DNA of 64,000 nucleotides from CAYXLI01 sp964464925 (GCA_964464925.1 CAYXLI010000012.1:106703-170702); one strand, 5' to 3'; numbered from the stretch's first letter, positions 41,403-51,434 are shown. Made by a program: numbers and translations. The notes: generated by a model not told the origin, from the letters alone.

Positions 41403-43070
41403 ATGAAAAGGCTCTTCTTCCTCTTGACAGGTTTGTTGTACGCAGCCGGCGCGAATGCCGAACAGTTGGTCAACACCAAAACTCCACTATTTCCAACCAA
41501 ATCTTATTTCCAGCGCATGTTGGAACCCATTCCGTCGCGTGTCGACCTCAGGCCGCCGGTGAAGCTGAAGGATTACGTCGCAGACGGAAAGCTGGAGCTG
41601 TCGCTGCGGGCGTTTCTCGATTTGGTGATGGCGAACAACACCGATATCGAGATCCAGCGCCTTTCGGTGGAGACATATCGGAATCAGATTGTGCGCGCTA
41701 CCGGAATCTTCGATCCACTGCTATTCGCCAGCTTCAGCACAACGCGCACACAGGCGCCCGCGAATGATGCGCTCGCTGGCGCTGCCGCCCTGAACTCATT
41801 GAGTCAACCCACCTTATTTCGTTTCTCGCAGTTGACACCAACCGGAGCTACTTACAACGCCTCATTCACTGCGGCGAAGAGTTCCACCAATAGCGCGTTC
41901 GCTCTGTTCAACCCCTCACTGAATGCTGGTCTGAATGTGAATTTCGCGCAGCCGCTGCTTCGTGGCCGTGGTAGTTTCGTGACGAAGTTGCCGATCACCA
42001 TCGCCAAGAGCCGCCTTCGGGCTGCCGAATACGGTGTTGAGGATCAAGTCCTTCAGTTAGTAGTGGCGGCTGACACCGCTTATTGGGATGTTGTGCAGGC
42101 GAGAGAAAGCGTTCGCGTTCAGGAGCAGGCGCTAGCACTTGCGGATCAGTCGCTGAAACGCTCTCAACGGGAACTCGAACTCGGCGCCATCTCGCCGCTG
42201 GATATCTATCAGCCCCAAGCGGTATACGCGAACGCGGAAATTCAGCTCACGCAGGCTCGTTTCCGGCTGGCACAGGTGGAAGACGCACTACGCCGGCAGA
42301 TCGGCGTGGACCTCGATCCGGAAGTCCGTAAACTGCCGATCGTATTAACCGAGAGCATCGCCCCTCCCGCAGAGACTCCTATGGATAAGGAGGCGCTGGT
42401 AGACAAGGCGATGCAGATGCGCCCCGACCTCAAGTCCGCACGCCAGAATATCGACGCTGATGAGTTGAATCTTCGCCTGACCAAGGACGCTCTGCGACCG
42501 AACCTGTCCCTCACCGGGCAATACGGCGCCTCCGGTCGCGGCGGGCCCTTCACCCGCAGAAGCAACATCTTTAACGGAGATGGCACCACCAACACGATCG
42601 TCAGCGTAATTCCAGGTGGGTTTAACGACGCGCTCGATCAATTGTTCGGCTTCGGTTATCCGGTTTATGGCTTCGGTCTTACTCTGAACTTGCCGATCCG
42701 CGATCGTCGCGCCGCGGCCGATTATTCGGACGCTGTCGTGAATAGACGCCTGGATGCTCTCAAGGTACGGACTACGGAACAGACCGTGCGCCTGAATGTA
42801 CTCAACGCCATCAGCCAGGTCGAGAACACAAAGGCTGGCGTGGACCTCGCAAAGGTCGCACTCGACCTCGCGCAGAAGCGCGCCGATGCCGAGCAGAAGA
42901 AATACGACCTCGGGACAACCACCATCTTCTTCCTGCTCGATGCACAAACGTCGTTGACCCAATCCCAGTCGAATCTCGTGAATCAGTCGGTTAACTACCG
43001 GAAAGCCCTCACGAACCTCCAACGCTTTACCGGTGAACTGCTGACTGAGCGCGGCATCGCCATTAAGTAA
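41403..43070 (+). CDS. TolC-family outer membrane efflux protein
   Basis: A 555-residue outer-membrane channel starting at ATG 41403, with TAGGA before it; the open frame upstream is inside the permease gene. The signal peptide is MKRLFFLLTGLLYAAGANAE. The body has the TolC/OEP repeats: LRAFLDLVMANNTDIEIQRL, AKSRLRAAEYGVEDQ, TAYWDVVQARESV, LAISPLDIYQPQAVYANAE-like residues and NAISQVENTKAGVDLAKVALDLAQKRADAE. It completes the exporter. mutL follows after 12 bases on the same strand. Confidence 0.92.
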   Translation: MKRLFFLLTGLLYAAGANAEQLVNTKTPLFPTKSYFQRMLEPIPSRVDLRPPVKLKDYVADGKLELSLRAFLDLVMANNTDIEIQRLSVETYRNQIVRATGIFDPLLFASFSTTRTQAPANDALAGAAALNSLSQPTLFRFSQLTPTGATYNASFTAAKSSTNSAFALFNPSLNAGLNVNFAQPLLRGRGSFVTKLPITIAKSRLRAAEYGVEDQVLQLVVAADTAYWDVVQARESVRVQEQALALADQSLKRSQRELELGAISPLDIYQPQAVYANAEIQLTQARFRLAQVEDALRRQIGVDLDPEVRKLPIVLTESIAPPAETPMDKEALVDKAMQMRPDLKSARQNIDADELNLRLTKDALRPNLSLTGQYGASGRGGPFTRRSNIFNGDGTTNTIVSVIPGGFNDALDQLFGFGYPVYGFGLTLNLPIRDRRAAADYSDAVVNRRLDALKVRTTEQTVRLNVLNAISQVENTKAGVDLAKVALDLAQKRADAEQKKYDLGTTTIFFLLDAQTSLTQSQSNLVNQSVNYRKALTNLQRFTGELLTERGIAIK

Positions 43071-43082
43071 AGCGGACGATTC

Positions 43083-44987
43083 ATGGGCCGCATCCGCATT
43101 CTCTCCGACACCGTTGCGAATAAGATCGCTGCCGGAGAGGTCGTGGAGCGCCCGGCATCGGTGGTCAAGGAGATGCTGGAGAACTCTCTTGACGCCGGTG
43201 CGAACGACATCCGCATCGAAATTGAAAATGGTGGCAGGCGCCTTATCCGCATCACGGACAATGGCTGCGGTATGCTGCGCGATGACGCTCTCCTCGCTTT
43301 CGAGCGTCACGCCACGTCAAAGCTAAGCGACGTAAAGGATCTCGAATCCATCGCGACCCTCGGATTTCGCGGCGAAGCGCTTCCATCGATTGCGTCCGTT
43401 TCGCGCTTGCTCCTGGAGACTCGTGCGAAAGAAGAGACTACCGGGACAACAGTTGAGATCGCGGGCGGCAAGCTTCTTCGATGCGATGAGTCCGCACTGG
43501 CTTCGGGGACAGTGATCACGGTTCGGGATCTGTTCTTTAACGTGCCCGCGCGCCGCAAGTTCCTCCGCTCGGAACAGACGGAGCTCGCGCACATCGCCTC
43601 TCTGGTCACGCACTACAGCCTCGCCCACCCCGACAAGAGCTTCGCCCTGCACAACGGTACGTCGGAACTGCTCAATGTCACGCCCGTCCAGCATATGCGT
43701 GACCGCGTCTATCAGGTCTTCGGCAGCAACACGCTGGAGGATCTGGTCGACCTCGGTTACCATGAGCGTGAGCTGTTGATTGCCGTCTCACCGGAGGAGC
43801 CAGATCCTGAATCGCGTGCCTTTGCGCTTCGCGGGTTTGTTTCGCGTCCGCAGGTGCAGAAATCGAATCGGAACTCGATTTTCCTGTTCGTGAATGGCCG
43901 CCTCATCCGGGACAAGCTGCTGCTGCACTCTCTCTCCGCGGCGTACCACAATCTCATTCCCCCGGCATCCTATCCATTCGCTCTGCTATTCCTCGATTGT
44001 GATTGCGAAGAGGTGGATGTGAATGTGCATCCTTCCAAGACTGAAGTGCGCTTCCGCCACGGTTCTTTCGTTCACGATTTCGTGCGCGATGCAATCCGCG
44101 GCGTGCTCATGACCAATCGCCCGGCCTCCGTGCTGCCGCCTTCGGTGACGCCGCAACCGGCTGCGGGCATGCCGTACTCGGAGTTCAGCCAGCGCATCGA
44201 AAACTTTGTCGTGAACGAGACGATCGCTCAGGAGCCGCAAGAACTTTCCGGGATTACCCTTCGGCCGGATTCCGCGCCACCCCGTCGATTTGATTTCGGT
44301 GATACGCAATTGCCGGTTACTTCCACAATGGCGCCGCTAGCCGCCGCTCCGGCACATGGCGGATTCCCGTCGGAATGGGCGCAGGAGTCTGCAGCAAGTT
44401 TGCACACGCTGCGCGATCTCCGCCCCATCGGCCAACTTCATGAGAGCTTCATTATCGCCGCGGGCCGCGATGGTTTATGGATTGTTGATCAGCACGTCGC
44501 GCATGAGCGCATTCTATTTGAAAAAGTTCTCCGGGAACGCGCGGCAGGGCGGGTCGAAATGCAACAGTTGCTGATGCCGCTTCTGCTTGAACTCACAACG
44601 CCACAACAGCTCCAATATGCCCGCATTGCGGATGAACTGAACGCAACGGGCTTTGAAACCGAACCGTTCGGCAACCGCACCGTCGCAGTCAAGGCTGCGC
44701 CCGCCAAGGTAGGACCTGCCGACGTCGAGCGCCTGATTTTCGAAATCCTGGAGATCGCCGAGGGTGAGTTACGCAGCCGTTCGCTCGAAGACATCCGGCG
44801 CGAGATAGCGGCCTCCGTAGCGTGCCGCGCAGCCATCAAGATCAACATGCGGTTGGATCAAACGAAGATGGAATGGCTGCTGAATACTCTAGCTGAGTGC
44901 GAATATCCCATGAGCTGTCCCCATGGCCGGCCGATCGCTCTCCGCTACGCGACTAAGGATATCCTCAAGGGCTTTCATAGGATTTAA
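43083..44987 (+). CDS. mutL: DNA mismatch repair protein MutL
   Basis: Mismatch-repair ATPase and endonuclease. N-terminal GHKL domain motifs: NKIAAGEVVERPASVVKEMLENSLDAGA, DNGCGM and GFRGEALPSI. The C-terminal part carries D469-QHVAH-E475-RILF-E480, the DQHA(x)2E(x)4E endonuclease motif (with Val for Ala), and SCPHGRP at the end, so this MutL probably nicks DNA itself, as in bacteria without MutH. The linker (about 340-440) is Pro/Ala-rich. It is 634 residues long. Being just downstream of tolC it may be read through from the exporter operon. Confidence 0.97.
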   Translation: MGRIRILSDTVANKIAAGEVVERPASVVKEMLENSLDAGANDIRIEIENGGRRLIRITDNGCGMLRDDALLAFERHATSKLSDVKDLESIATLGFRGEALPSIASVSRLLLETRAKEETTGTTVEIAGGKLLRCDESALASGTVITVRDLFFNVPARRKFLRSEQTELAHIASLVTHYSLAHPDKSFALHNGTSELLNVTPVQHMRDRVYQVFGSNTLEDLVDLGYHERELLIAVSPEEPDPESRAFALRGFVSRPQVQKSNRNSIFLFVNGRLIRDKLLLHSLSAAYHNLIPPASYPFALLFLDCDCEEVDVNVHPSKTEVRFRHGSFVHDFVRDAIRGVLMTNRPASVLPPSVTPQPAAGMPYSEFSQRIENFVVNETIAQEPQELSGITLRPDSAPPRRFDFGDTQLPVTSTMAPLAAAPAHGGFPSEWAQESAASLHTLRDLRPIGQLHESFIIAAGRDGLWIVDQHVAHERILFEKVLRERAAGRVEMQQLLMPLLLELTTPQQLQYARIADELNATGFETEPFGNRTVAVKAAPAKVGPADVERLIFEILEIAEGELRSRSLEDIRREIAASVACRAAIKINMRLDQTKMEWLLNTLAECEYPMSCPHGRPIALRYATKDILKGFHRI

Positions 44988-45089
44988 GTTTCCTTGCCGG
45001 ATGCGGGAGGTATACCGTCGCGCCGCTTCGCTGTATTCCGAAGGTCGAAGGCCCGGCTTTCGGTGGAATGTCGGCTGAACCTCCAGCAG

Positions 45090-45635
45090 TTATCGATTGC
45101 TGGCGGGCGGCACAACGTGATTCATGCGAGCGTAGACCACCATCTGCCCGTAATGGTCAAACGAATGCCATGCGGCAATATTCGCAAGCGCCAGCTTTGA
45201 CATCTTTCCGGATTGCGCAAATGGATTATTCGCCATACTCATCAGGTTGTCTGCCGTAAGTGTCTGAACAGCTTTGTGGCCGTATGCGAAGGCGTCCTTG
45301 AGATACTTCACGATCTCGTTCTTCGTCTTCAGATCCGGTCCATTTTCGGCTTTATCCGTCGTGGAGGGACTCTTTTCGCCCACAATGGCCGACGACACCA
45401 TGTAAATCACGTAGGCAACGTGTCTGGCCTGCTGGCCGAACGTCCGAACGTCCCTGAACTCTCCGCTGGTAGGCGCAAAATTGAACTTGTCCGCCGGCAT
45501 TGCCTCCACCAGTGCAACAATATCCCGCTCAGCGGCACGGATGCTGGAGTCAAGAACATTCGCGGGCGTAGCCTGCGGCTGGTCGGCGGCAAACACGGCT
45601 GCGCTCATCATCAGAGCAAAGCAGATCAGCTTCAT
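45090..45635 (-). CDS. Secreted DinB-like four-helix protein
   Basis: A 181-residue DinB-superfamily protein with a signal peptide (KLICFALMMSAAVFAADQ), so it acts outside the cytoplasm. The metal-site His residues of the family can be placed at QQARHVAYVIYM (first) and AWHSFDHYGQMVVYARM (second and third). GGGAGAG precedes the ATG at 45635. Cytoplasmic relatives include thiol S-transferases and DNA-damage proteins; the exported type is common in Acidobacteria with no known substrate. Its start overlaps the aminotransferase stop by four bases, so it is cotranscribed. Confidence 0.85.
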   Translation of the reverse strand: MKLICFALMMSAAVFAADQPQATPANVLDSSIRAAERDIVALVEAMPADKFNFAPTSGEFRDVRTFGQQARHVAYVIYMVSSAIVGEKSPSTTDKAENGPDLKTKNEIVKYLKDAFAYGHKAVQTLTADNLMSMANNPFAQSGKMSKLALANIAAWHSFDHYGQMVVYARMNHVVPPASNR

Positions 45636-46732
45636 CGAATCTCTCCCAAGGCACGATCTAGGATCTCGAGATCGTTTTCGTTGTTATACAAGTGTACCGA
45701 TACACGGAGATTCCCGTGTCGCGAGGATACCAGGATTCGCTCTTGCTTCAGACGGGCAGCCAGCTCACTCGTTTGCAAATTGTCGAATCGGGCCGCCAGA
45801 ATGTGCGACCTGGGATACAATACCTGTCCGCCGTGTTGCTCCAGAATCCGGGCGGCGATGTCGGACAGCCCCATCACCCTGCGCTCAATCTCCGCAGTGC
45901 CGATCTGCAACAGAAATTCCAGCGTGGCGCCCATCGCGTAGACCGCCGGAAAATCAAGCATCGCGCCTTCATACTTCTCCGCGCTTTCTTTGAACTCCGG
46001 TGCGCCATGGTTCAACTCGTTCACGTTCCGCCAGCCCTTATCACTGCGCCAGCCAACGACTGTTGGCTTCAGCCACGGCCTTACCGACGGACTCACATAG
46101 ACGAACCCTGCACCTGTCGGGCACAACAGCCACTTGTAGCCGTGCACCGATAGGACATCAGGCTGAATCGACTGCACGTCGAACTCGATCGCTCCCATGC
46201 TCTGCGTCCCGTCCAGATACCAGAGCACACCCCGCTCACGCAGAAACCTCCCGACATCTTCCAAGGGCGGACGGAATCCGGTCGAGTAATTCGCTGTGCT
46301 CATCAGAACTGCGCGAGTGCCGTGAGACACGGTCTCATAAAACCGGTCCCAGGGTACCTCGACAAAATCCAGCCTGCGCGCCTGCGGACCATAGAGATTG
46401 TTTGGGAACTCGCCTTCCAACACAACGACCCTGTCGCCATCCCGCCAGTCGATACCTTCCAGAAACAGGGTCAAACCGGCAGACGCGTGTGGCACAAACG
46501 CGATGTCGTCAGGCGTGCAGCGGATCAAACGGGCAACCAGTCCGCGCACCCGGTCGGCGTCATCGAACCAGTTCAGAAAGTCGGCGCAGGCAAGCTCATC
46601 ACGATGATGAAAATGCTGAGTGACTGCTTGCACCGCACAACGGGGCAACTGCCCAAAGGTTGCGGTATTCAGGAATGTCCACTGCTTGAGAGCGGGGAAC
46701 TCCTCACGAACTTTCCGCCAGTCGGCAGCCAT
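45632..46732 (-). CDS. Aminotransferase class V (cysteine desulfurase-like)
   Basis: A 366-residue PLP enzyme of class V. It has FLNTATFGQLP, the cofactor-stacking region FVPHASAGLTLFLEG, D174-GTQ177 in WYLDGTQSMG, and Schiff-base K200 in SVHGYKWLLCPTG. A Cys loop typical of desulfurases is not clear, so the activity could be that of an isopenicillin-N-epimerase-like or other lyase. It overlaps the DinB-like gene by four bases and its start overlaps the proS stop by one, so the three are cotranscribed. Confidence 0.88.
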   Translation of the reverse strand: MAADWRKVREEFPALKQWTFLNTATFGQLPRCAVQAVTQHFHHRDELACADFLNWFDDADRVRGLVARLIRCTPDDIAFVPHASAGLTLFLEGIDWRDGDRVVVLEGEFPNNLYGPQARRLDFVEVPWDRFYETVSHGTRAVLMSTANYSTGFRPPLEDVGRFLRERGVLWYLDGTQSMGAIEFDVQSIQPDVLSVHGYKWLLCPTGAGFVYVSPSVRPWLKPTVVGWRSDKGWRNVNELNHGAPEFKESAEKYEGAMLDFPAVYAMGATLEFLLQIGTAEIERRVMGLSDIAARILEQHGGQVLYPRSHILAARFDNLQTSELAARLKQERILVSSRHGNLRVSVHLYNNENDLEILDRALGEIR

Positions 46733-48429
46733 CAGAGCCGTTCGCGCAAGTAGTTGATCACTTCATCGAGCGCAACATCCACCGACTGCTTGGTGCGGCG
46801 TTCCACCACTTCCGCCATGCCCGTGGCCAGCTTCTTGCCTACGTTTACGCGATATGGAATTCCGATCAGGTCCGCATCTTTGAACTTTACGCCAGGCCGC
46901 TCGTCGCGATCGTCCATCACAACGTCCACGCCTGACGCAAGCAGCCCCTTGTAGATCCGTTCCGCCGCTTCCCTCTGCCCGGCATCGCCGATGTTTACTG
47001 GCGTCACCACTACCTGGAATGGAGCGATGGACGCCGGCAGAGACATCCCGTCCTTGTCGTGATACAGCTCAATCGCCGCACTAAGAATCCGCTCGATGCC
47101 GATCCCGTAAGAGCCCATGATGACCGTCACTTCCTTGCCGGATTCATCCAGCACGCGCAGTCCCATGGCTTCCGAATACTTATAGCCGAGCTTGAAGATG
47201 TGCCCGATCTCGACCGTCTTTTGGATCTGCAGCGGATCGCCCGATTCCAGGCTCGTATCGCCTGCCCCCACTTGACGCAAATCATGGAACTTGGCCTGAA
47301 AATCCTTTCCAGGAGTGACGTTCTTCAGGTGGTAGTCGTCCTTATTCGCGCCGCAGATCATATTCTTGCGGCCCTGCAGAGCCAGGTCCGCCAGCACCGG
47401 CATATTCTTCACGCCGATCGGTCCCAGCGATCCCGGATCCGCTCCGAACCACTGCCGGATTTCTTCCGGATGCGCTGGACGTACTTCGGTCGCTTTGGCG
47501 ACGGACGAGAACTTCGTCTCACTCAATTGATGATCGCCGCGTAAAAGAACCAGGTACGGCTTTTCATCCGCCACCATGATCAGGCTCTTCATCTGGGACG
47601 TTTCCGGCAAGCCTGTGAAGGCAGCGATTTCAGCGATTGTCTTCTGCCCCGGGGTATGGAACTCTTCCGGATTCAGGTCGCCTTCCGGATCGGGCAGCGA
47701 AGGCGCCACCGGCCTTGACACGGCCTTCTCCAGATTCGCCGCATAGCCTGTCTTCTCACACGTCACCACAAAGTCTTCGCCCGCGTCTGACGCAACCATG
47801 AACTCGTGCGACTGGCTTCCGCCCATCGCCCCCGAGTGCGCCTCCACGGCGATATACTTCAAACCGCAACGATCGAAAATCCTGCAATACGCCTGCCGGT
47901 GCTTCTCGTACGACGCATCCAGTCCCTCCGGGCCCAGGTCGAACGAGTACGAATCCTTCATGATGAACTGCCGGACGCGCAGCAGTCCCGACTTCGGTCG
48001 CGGCTCATCGCGGAACTTGGTCTGGATCTGATACCAGAGCTGCGGCAATTGCTTGTAGCTACGCAGCTCGCCGCGCGCGATGAACGTCATCACCTCTTCG
48101 TGCGTCATTCCCAGACACAGGTCGCGCCCGAACCGGTCCTTCAGGCGGAACATGTTGTCGCCCATCACGTCCCAGCGCCCCGATTCCTGCCAAACCTCTG
48201 CGGGATTCAGTGCCGGCAGCAGCATCTCTTGGGCGCCGATCCCGTCCATCTCTTCGCGCACAATCTTCTGGATTTTCAGCAGCGAACGCTGAGCCAGGAA
48301 CAGATAGTTGTAGACTCCGGCGGCAAGCTGGCGGATGTACCCGCCTCGCAGCAACAACTGGTGGCTGACGACCTCAGCCTCGGCGGGGTTCTCCCGCAGG
48401 GTCGGAATGAAGAGCTTACTCCAAAGCAT
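46732..48429 (-). CDS. proS: Prolyl-tRNA synthetase
   Basis: Class II synthetase charging tRNA-Pro. The 565-residue chain is the bacterial type, with an editing (INS) domain between motifs 2 and 3 (about 225-400, starting PGQKTIAEIAAFTG). Motif 2 is visible as QTKFRDEPRPKSGLLRVRQFIMKDSYSF, motif 3 as VIMGSYGIGIERIL, and the anticodon-binding domain ends the chain. It leads the proS-aminotransferase-DinB run and is divergent from rpiB, with an 87-base gap. Confidence 0.98.
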   Translation of the reverse strand: MLWSKLFIPTLRENPAEAEVVSHQLLLRGGYIRQLAAGVYNYLFLAQRSLLKIQKIVREEMDGIGAQEMLLPALNPAEVWQESGRWDVMGDNMFRLKDRFGRDLCLGMTHEEVMTFIARGELRSYKQLPQLWYQIQTKFRDEPRPKSGLLRVRQFIMKDSYSFDLGPEGLDASYEKHRQAYCRIFDRCGLKYIAVEAHSGAMGGSQSHEFMVASDAGEDFVVTCEKTGYAANLEKAVSRPVAPSLPDPEGDLNPEEFHTPGQKTIAEIAAFTGLPETSQMKSLIMVADEKPYLVLLRGDHQLSETKFSSVAKATEVRPAHPEEIRQWFGADPGSLGPIGVKNMPVLADLALQGRKNMICGANKDDYHLKNVTPGKDFQAKFHDLRQVGAGDTSLESGDPLQIQKTVEIGHIFKLGYKYSEAMGLRVLDESGKEVTVIMGSYGIGIERILSAAIELYHDKDGMSLPASIAPFQVVVTPVNIGDAGQREAAERIYKGLLASGVDVVMDDRDERPGVKFKDADLIGIPYRVNVGKKLATGMAEVVERRTKQSVDVALDEVINYLRERL

Positions 48430-48516
48430 GATTCGGTTTTCGATGCGAGTGAGGAAGTGCTCGCCGCACTCACGGGGAAGCCCAATTGTAGCATGCTAAA
48501 ATTGCATTATTCCCCA

Positions 48517-48972
48517 ATGAAAATTGCCCTTGCCGCCGACCATGCAGGATTTCCCCTCAAGGAGGAACTGCGCGAAAGGCTTGAGCGCCAAGGGTATGCT
48601 GTAGAGGATTTCGGTACTCATAATGTCGAATCCACCGACTATCCGGATTACGCGGCGGCAGTCGGACGCAGCGTCTCGGCCGGTCGTGCGGACCGCGGAA
48701 TTCTCGTGTGTACAACCGGCGTTGGAATGGCCATTGCCGCCAACAAAATTCCAGGTGTGCGCGCGGCTCTGGCGGTGAACGATGAGGAAGTGCGCCTCAC
48801 CCGGGAACATAACGACGCCAACGTGTTGACGATATCCGCGCGCTACACGCCTCCGGAACAGGCCAGCCGGTTCGTTGAGACTTTTCTGACCACCGCGTTC
48901 AGCGAAGGGCCAAGGCACGCGAGGCGCATTGCCAAAATTGCGGAGCTAGAGGAGAAAGCAGTTCAATCATGA
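48517..48972 (+). CDS. rpiB: Ribose 5-phosphate isomerase B
   Basis: Interconverts ribose and ribulose 5-phosphates. I start it at ATG 48517, giving 151 residues beginning MKIALAADHAGFPLKEELR; the open frame runs upstream to 47806 through proS on the other strand, but that part is a shadow. The catalytic Cys is in ILVCTTGVGMAIAANK and the phosphate site in LTREHNDANVLTISARY. It overlaps glyA by four bases. rpiB-glyA pairs occur widely. Confidence 0.95.
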   Translation: MKIALAADHAGFPLKEELRERLERQGYAVEDFGTHNVESTDYPDYAAAVGRSVSAGRADRGILVCTTGVGMAIAANKIPGVRAALAVNDEEVRLTREHNDANVLTISARYTPPEQASRFVETFLTTAFSEGPRHARRIAKIAELEEKAVQS

Positions 48973-50249
48973 CGGAACAGGAACGATTGTCCCGGTCCCT
49001 GGCGCAAGTGGATCCGGAAGTCTATGACGCAGTGCGCCACGAGTTGGAAAGGCAGGATTCACGCCTCGAACTGATCGCGAGCGAAAACTTCACCTCTGAA
49101 GCCGTACTCGAAGCGACCGGCAGCGTATTCACCAACAAATACGCCGAAGGCTACCCCGGCAAACGCTACTACGGAGGATGCGAATTCGCCGACGTCGTGG
49201 AGAACCTGGCGCGCGACCGCGCCAAGCAACTCTTCAAAGCCGAGTACGCAAATGTCCAGCCGCACTCCGGTTCATCGGCCAATCAGGCGGCCTATGCGGC
49301 CGTGCTGCAGCCCGGCGACACCATTCTTGGTATGAACCTCGCGCACGGCGGGCACCTCACGCACGGCCATCCCCTGAATTTCTCCGGCAAGACTTACAAA
49401 GTCGTTGCGTACGGTGTTCGCAAGGACGACGAACTGATCGATTATGACGAGGTTCAACGCCTGGCCGAAGAGCACAAGCCGAAAATGATCGTGACGGGTG
49501 CCAGCGCTTATCCGCGCGTTTTCGACTTTGCCCGCTTCCGCCAGATTGCGGATTCCGTCGGTGCACTCCTGCTTTTTGACATGGCCCATTATTCCGGCCT
49601 CATCGCCGCCGGTGTTTGGCCGAACCCATGCGAATTTGCCGATATCGTCACTTCCACCACGCACAAAACACTGCGCGGACCCCGCTCCGGCATCATCCTG
49701 GCGCGCGAGAAGTACGGAGCCGCGATCGATAAGGTAGTGTTCCCCGGGTTCCAGGGCGGCCCGCTGGTGCACGTCATGGCAGCCAAGGCCGTCTGTCTGA
49801 AGGAAGCGATGACTCCGGAGTTTGCCGACTATCAGAAGCAGGTGATCGCGAACGCGAAAGCGATGGCGGCAAAGCTCGTCGAAGAAGGATTGCGCGTCGT
49901 CTCCGGAGGTACGGATTCACACCTCCTCCTGGTCGACGTCTTTGCCAAAGGTGTACGGGGCAAAGAGGCCGAAAAGGCGCTCGACGAAGCCCATATCACG
50001 GTCAACAAGAACGGCATACCGTTCGACGTGAACCCGCCCATGAATCCGAGCGGAATCCGGCTGGGCAGCCCCGCCGTCACCACTCGTGGATTCCGGGAAG
50101 CGGATATGCGCGAGGTCGCTTCGTGCATTGCGCAAGTGGTGCGCGACGTCGCTTCGGAAGAAAACCTCGGCGGCGTTCGCCGGCGAGTCAAAGCTTTGAC
50201 CGACAAGTATCCGCTTTATAGCTGGAAGTTCCATCCGGTCGGCGCCTAA
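48969..50249 (+). CDS. glyA: Serine hydroxymethyltransferase
   Basis: Converts serine and tetrahydrofolate to glycine and 5,10-methylene-tetrahydrofolate, a main one-carbon source. The 426 residues are standard: LIASENFTSEAVLEATGSV, NKYAEGYPGKRYYGG, the PLP lysine K233 in TTHKTLRGPRSG, and GGTDSHLLLVD. It overlaps rpiB by four bases and is followed after 15 bases by the glycosyltransferase. Confidence 0.98.
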   Translation: MTEQERLSRSLAQVDPEVYDAVRHELERQDSRLELIASENFTSEAVLEATGSVFTNKYAEGYPGKRYYGGCEFADVVENLARDRAKQLFKAEYANVQPHSGSSANQAAYAAVLQPGDTILGMNLAHGGHLTHGHPLNFSGKTYKVVAYGVRKDDELIDYDEVQRLAEEHKPKMIVTGASAYPRVFDFARFRQIADSVGALLLFDMAHYSGLIAAGVWPNPCEFADIVTSTTHKTLRGPRSGIILAREKYGAAIDKVVFPGFQGGPLVHVMAAKAVCLKEAMTPEFADYQKQVIANAKAMAAKLVEEGLRVVSGGTDSHLLLVDVFAKGVRGKEAEKALDEAHITVNKNGIPFDVNPPMNPSGIRLGSPAVTTRGFREADMREVASCIAQVVRDVASEENLGGVRRRVKALTDKYPLYSWKFHPVGA

Positions 50250-50264
50250 GCTCGCGCTCTTACG

Positions 50265-51434
50265 ATGCCCCTGCGGATCGCAATCGATGTCCGGCATATC
50301 AAAGATTTCGGCATCGGCACGTACATCCGCAATCTCTTGCTCGCGTTGGCGGAAGTCGATTCCGCCAACGAGTATTTCCTGACGGCTCTGGAGGAAACCA
50401 AGCACGAGTTTGCCGCCCTTCCTCCTAATTTCCATACCCAGGTTTATCCGCGTTCGGACCTTGAGCGTCTGGATAATATCGCCTATCCGGTATATCTGAA
50501 GAAACTCTCTCCCGATCTCACCCACATCCCCCTTGCTCGCGTACCGCTGTTGATGCCCAAGCCATATGTCGTCACCATTCATGACATGAGCAGTCTGCTA
50601 TTCAGTGACGCAAAGGGCCTTCGGGAAGATTGGCGGATGTTCCGCTTTCGCCGTGCCCTTCAGAGTGCCGCCTGCGTCATCGCGGTCTCCGCGGCTACCC
50701 GGCGGGATGTGGAGAACGTCATGGGCATTTCGTCTAAGCGAATCCGCCAGGTATATAGTGCGCCAGATCCCAAGTTCCTCGATCAGCAGGCCCCCGCGGC
50801 TGCTCGCGTCGGCGGACCCAATGCGTGGGAGAAGGAGCAGCGCCGCATGCTCGAGCGCTACAACATCAGCTATCCGTTCATCCTCTACGCTGGCAGAATT
50901 CGTCCGCACAAGAATCTCCCGCGGCTGATTGAGGCATTCGCCGTTGTCCGCGGGGAACTCGAGCATCACCCCGCCTACGCGGACCTCCGCCTCATCATCA
51001 TCGGAGACGAGATCAGCAAGCATCCCGAGGTACGGCGCTCGGTCATTCAATCGCGGGTGGAAAACTCCGTACGCTTCCTTGGCTTCGTCCCGTTCGATAC
51101 CTTGAAGCTTTTTTACTCTGCGGCCTCTGCTTTTGTCTTCCCATCCCTCTATGAAGGCTTCGGTCTGCCGCCTCTCGAAGCCATGGCGACGGGCACGCCG
51201 GTGGTCTGTTCTAACGTCAGTTCACTGCCCGAAGTGGTGGCGGACGCGGCCATGATCGTGAATCCCGAGAACGTTTTCGACATGGCTCGCGGTATTCGGG
51301 AGGTCCTCCTGGACGAGAGTACGCGCCAAAGGCTGATTGCGGGTGGGTACGAGCGGGTCCGTCAATTCAGTTGGCGACGCACTGCGGAACAGGTATTACA
51401 CATCTATTCCGAAGTTGCGTCCAGAACCACCTAG
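50265..51434 (+). CDS. GT4-family glycosyltransferase
   Basis: A 389-residue GT-B fold transferase. N-terminal domain begins MPLRIAIDVRHIKDFGIGTYIRNLL; the acceptor region includes VVTIHDMSSLLF. The C-terminal donor domain has YAGRIRPHKNLPRLIEAF and the EX7E motif in SLYEGFGLPPLEAMATG, then SNVSSLPEVVADAAMIVNP. It probably transfers a sugar to a surface polysaccharide or lipid. It follows glyA after 15 bases, and its last four bases overlap the convergent regulator gene. Confidence 0.92.
   Translation: MPLRIAIDVRHIKDFGIGTYIRNLLLALAEVDSANEYFLTALEETKHEFAALPPNFHTQVYPRSDLERLDNIAYPVYLKKLSPDLTHIPLARVPLLMPKPYVVTIHDMSSLLFSDAKGLREDWRMFRFRRALQSAACVIAVSAATRRDVENVMGISSKRIRQVYSAPDPKFLDQQAPAAARVGGPNAWEKEQRRMLERYNISYPFILYAGRIRPHKNLPRLIEAFAVVRGELEHHPAYADLRLIIIGDEISKHPEVRRSVIQSRVENSVRFLGFVPFDTLKLFYSAASAFVFPSLYEGFGLPPLEAMATGTPVVCSNVSSLPEVVADAAMIVNPENVFDMARGIREVLLDESTRQRLIAGGYERVRQFSWRRTAEQVLHIYSEVASRTT

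Noticed and set aside
44988..45089. Terminator after mutL
   Set aside because: CCGAA/TTCGG arms are short, interrupted, and have no T-tract.
47806..48516. Long N-terminal extension of rpiB
   Set aside because: The extension runs opposite proS and has no RpiB similarity; the family begins at ATG 48517 with a typical first strand.
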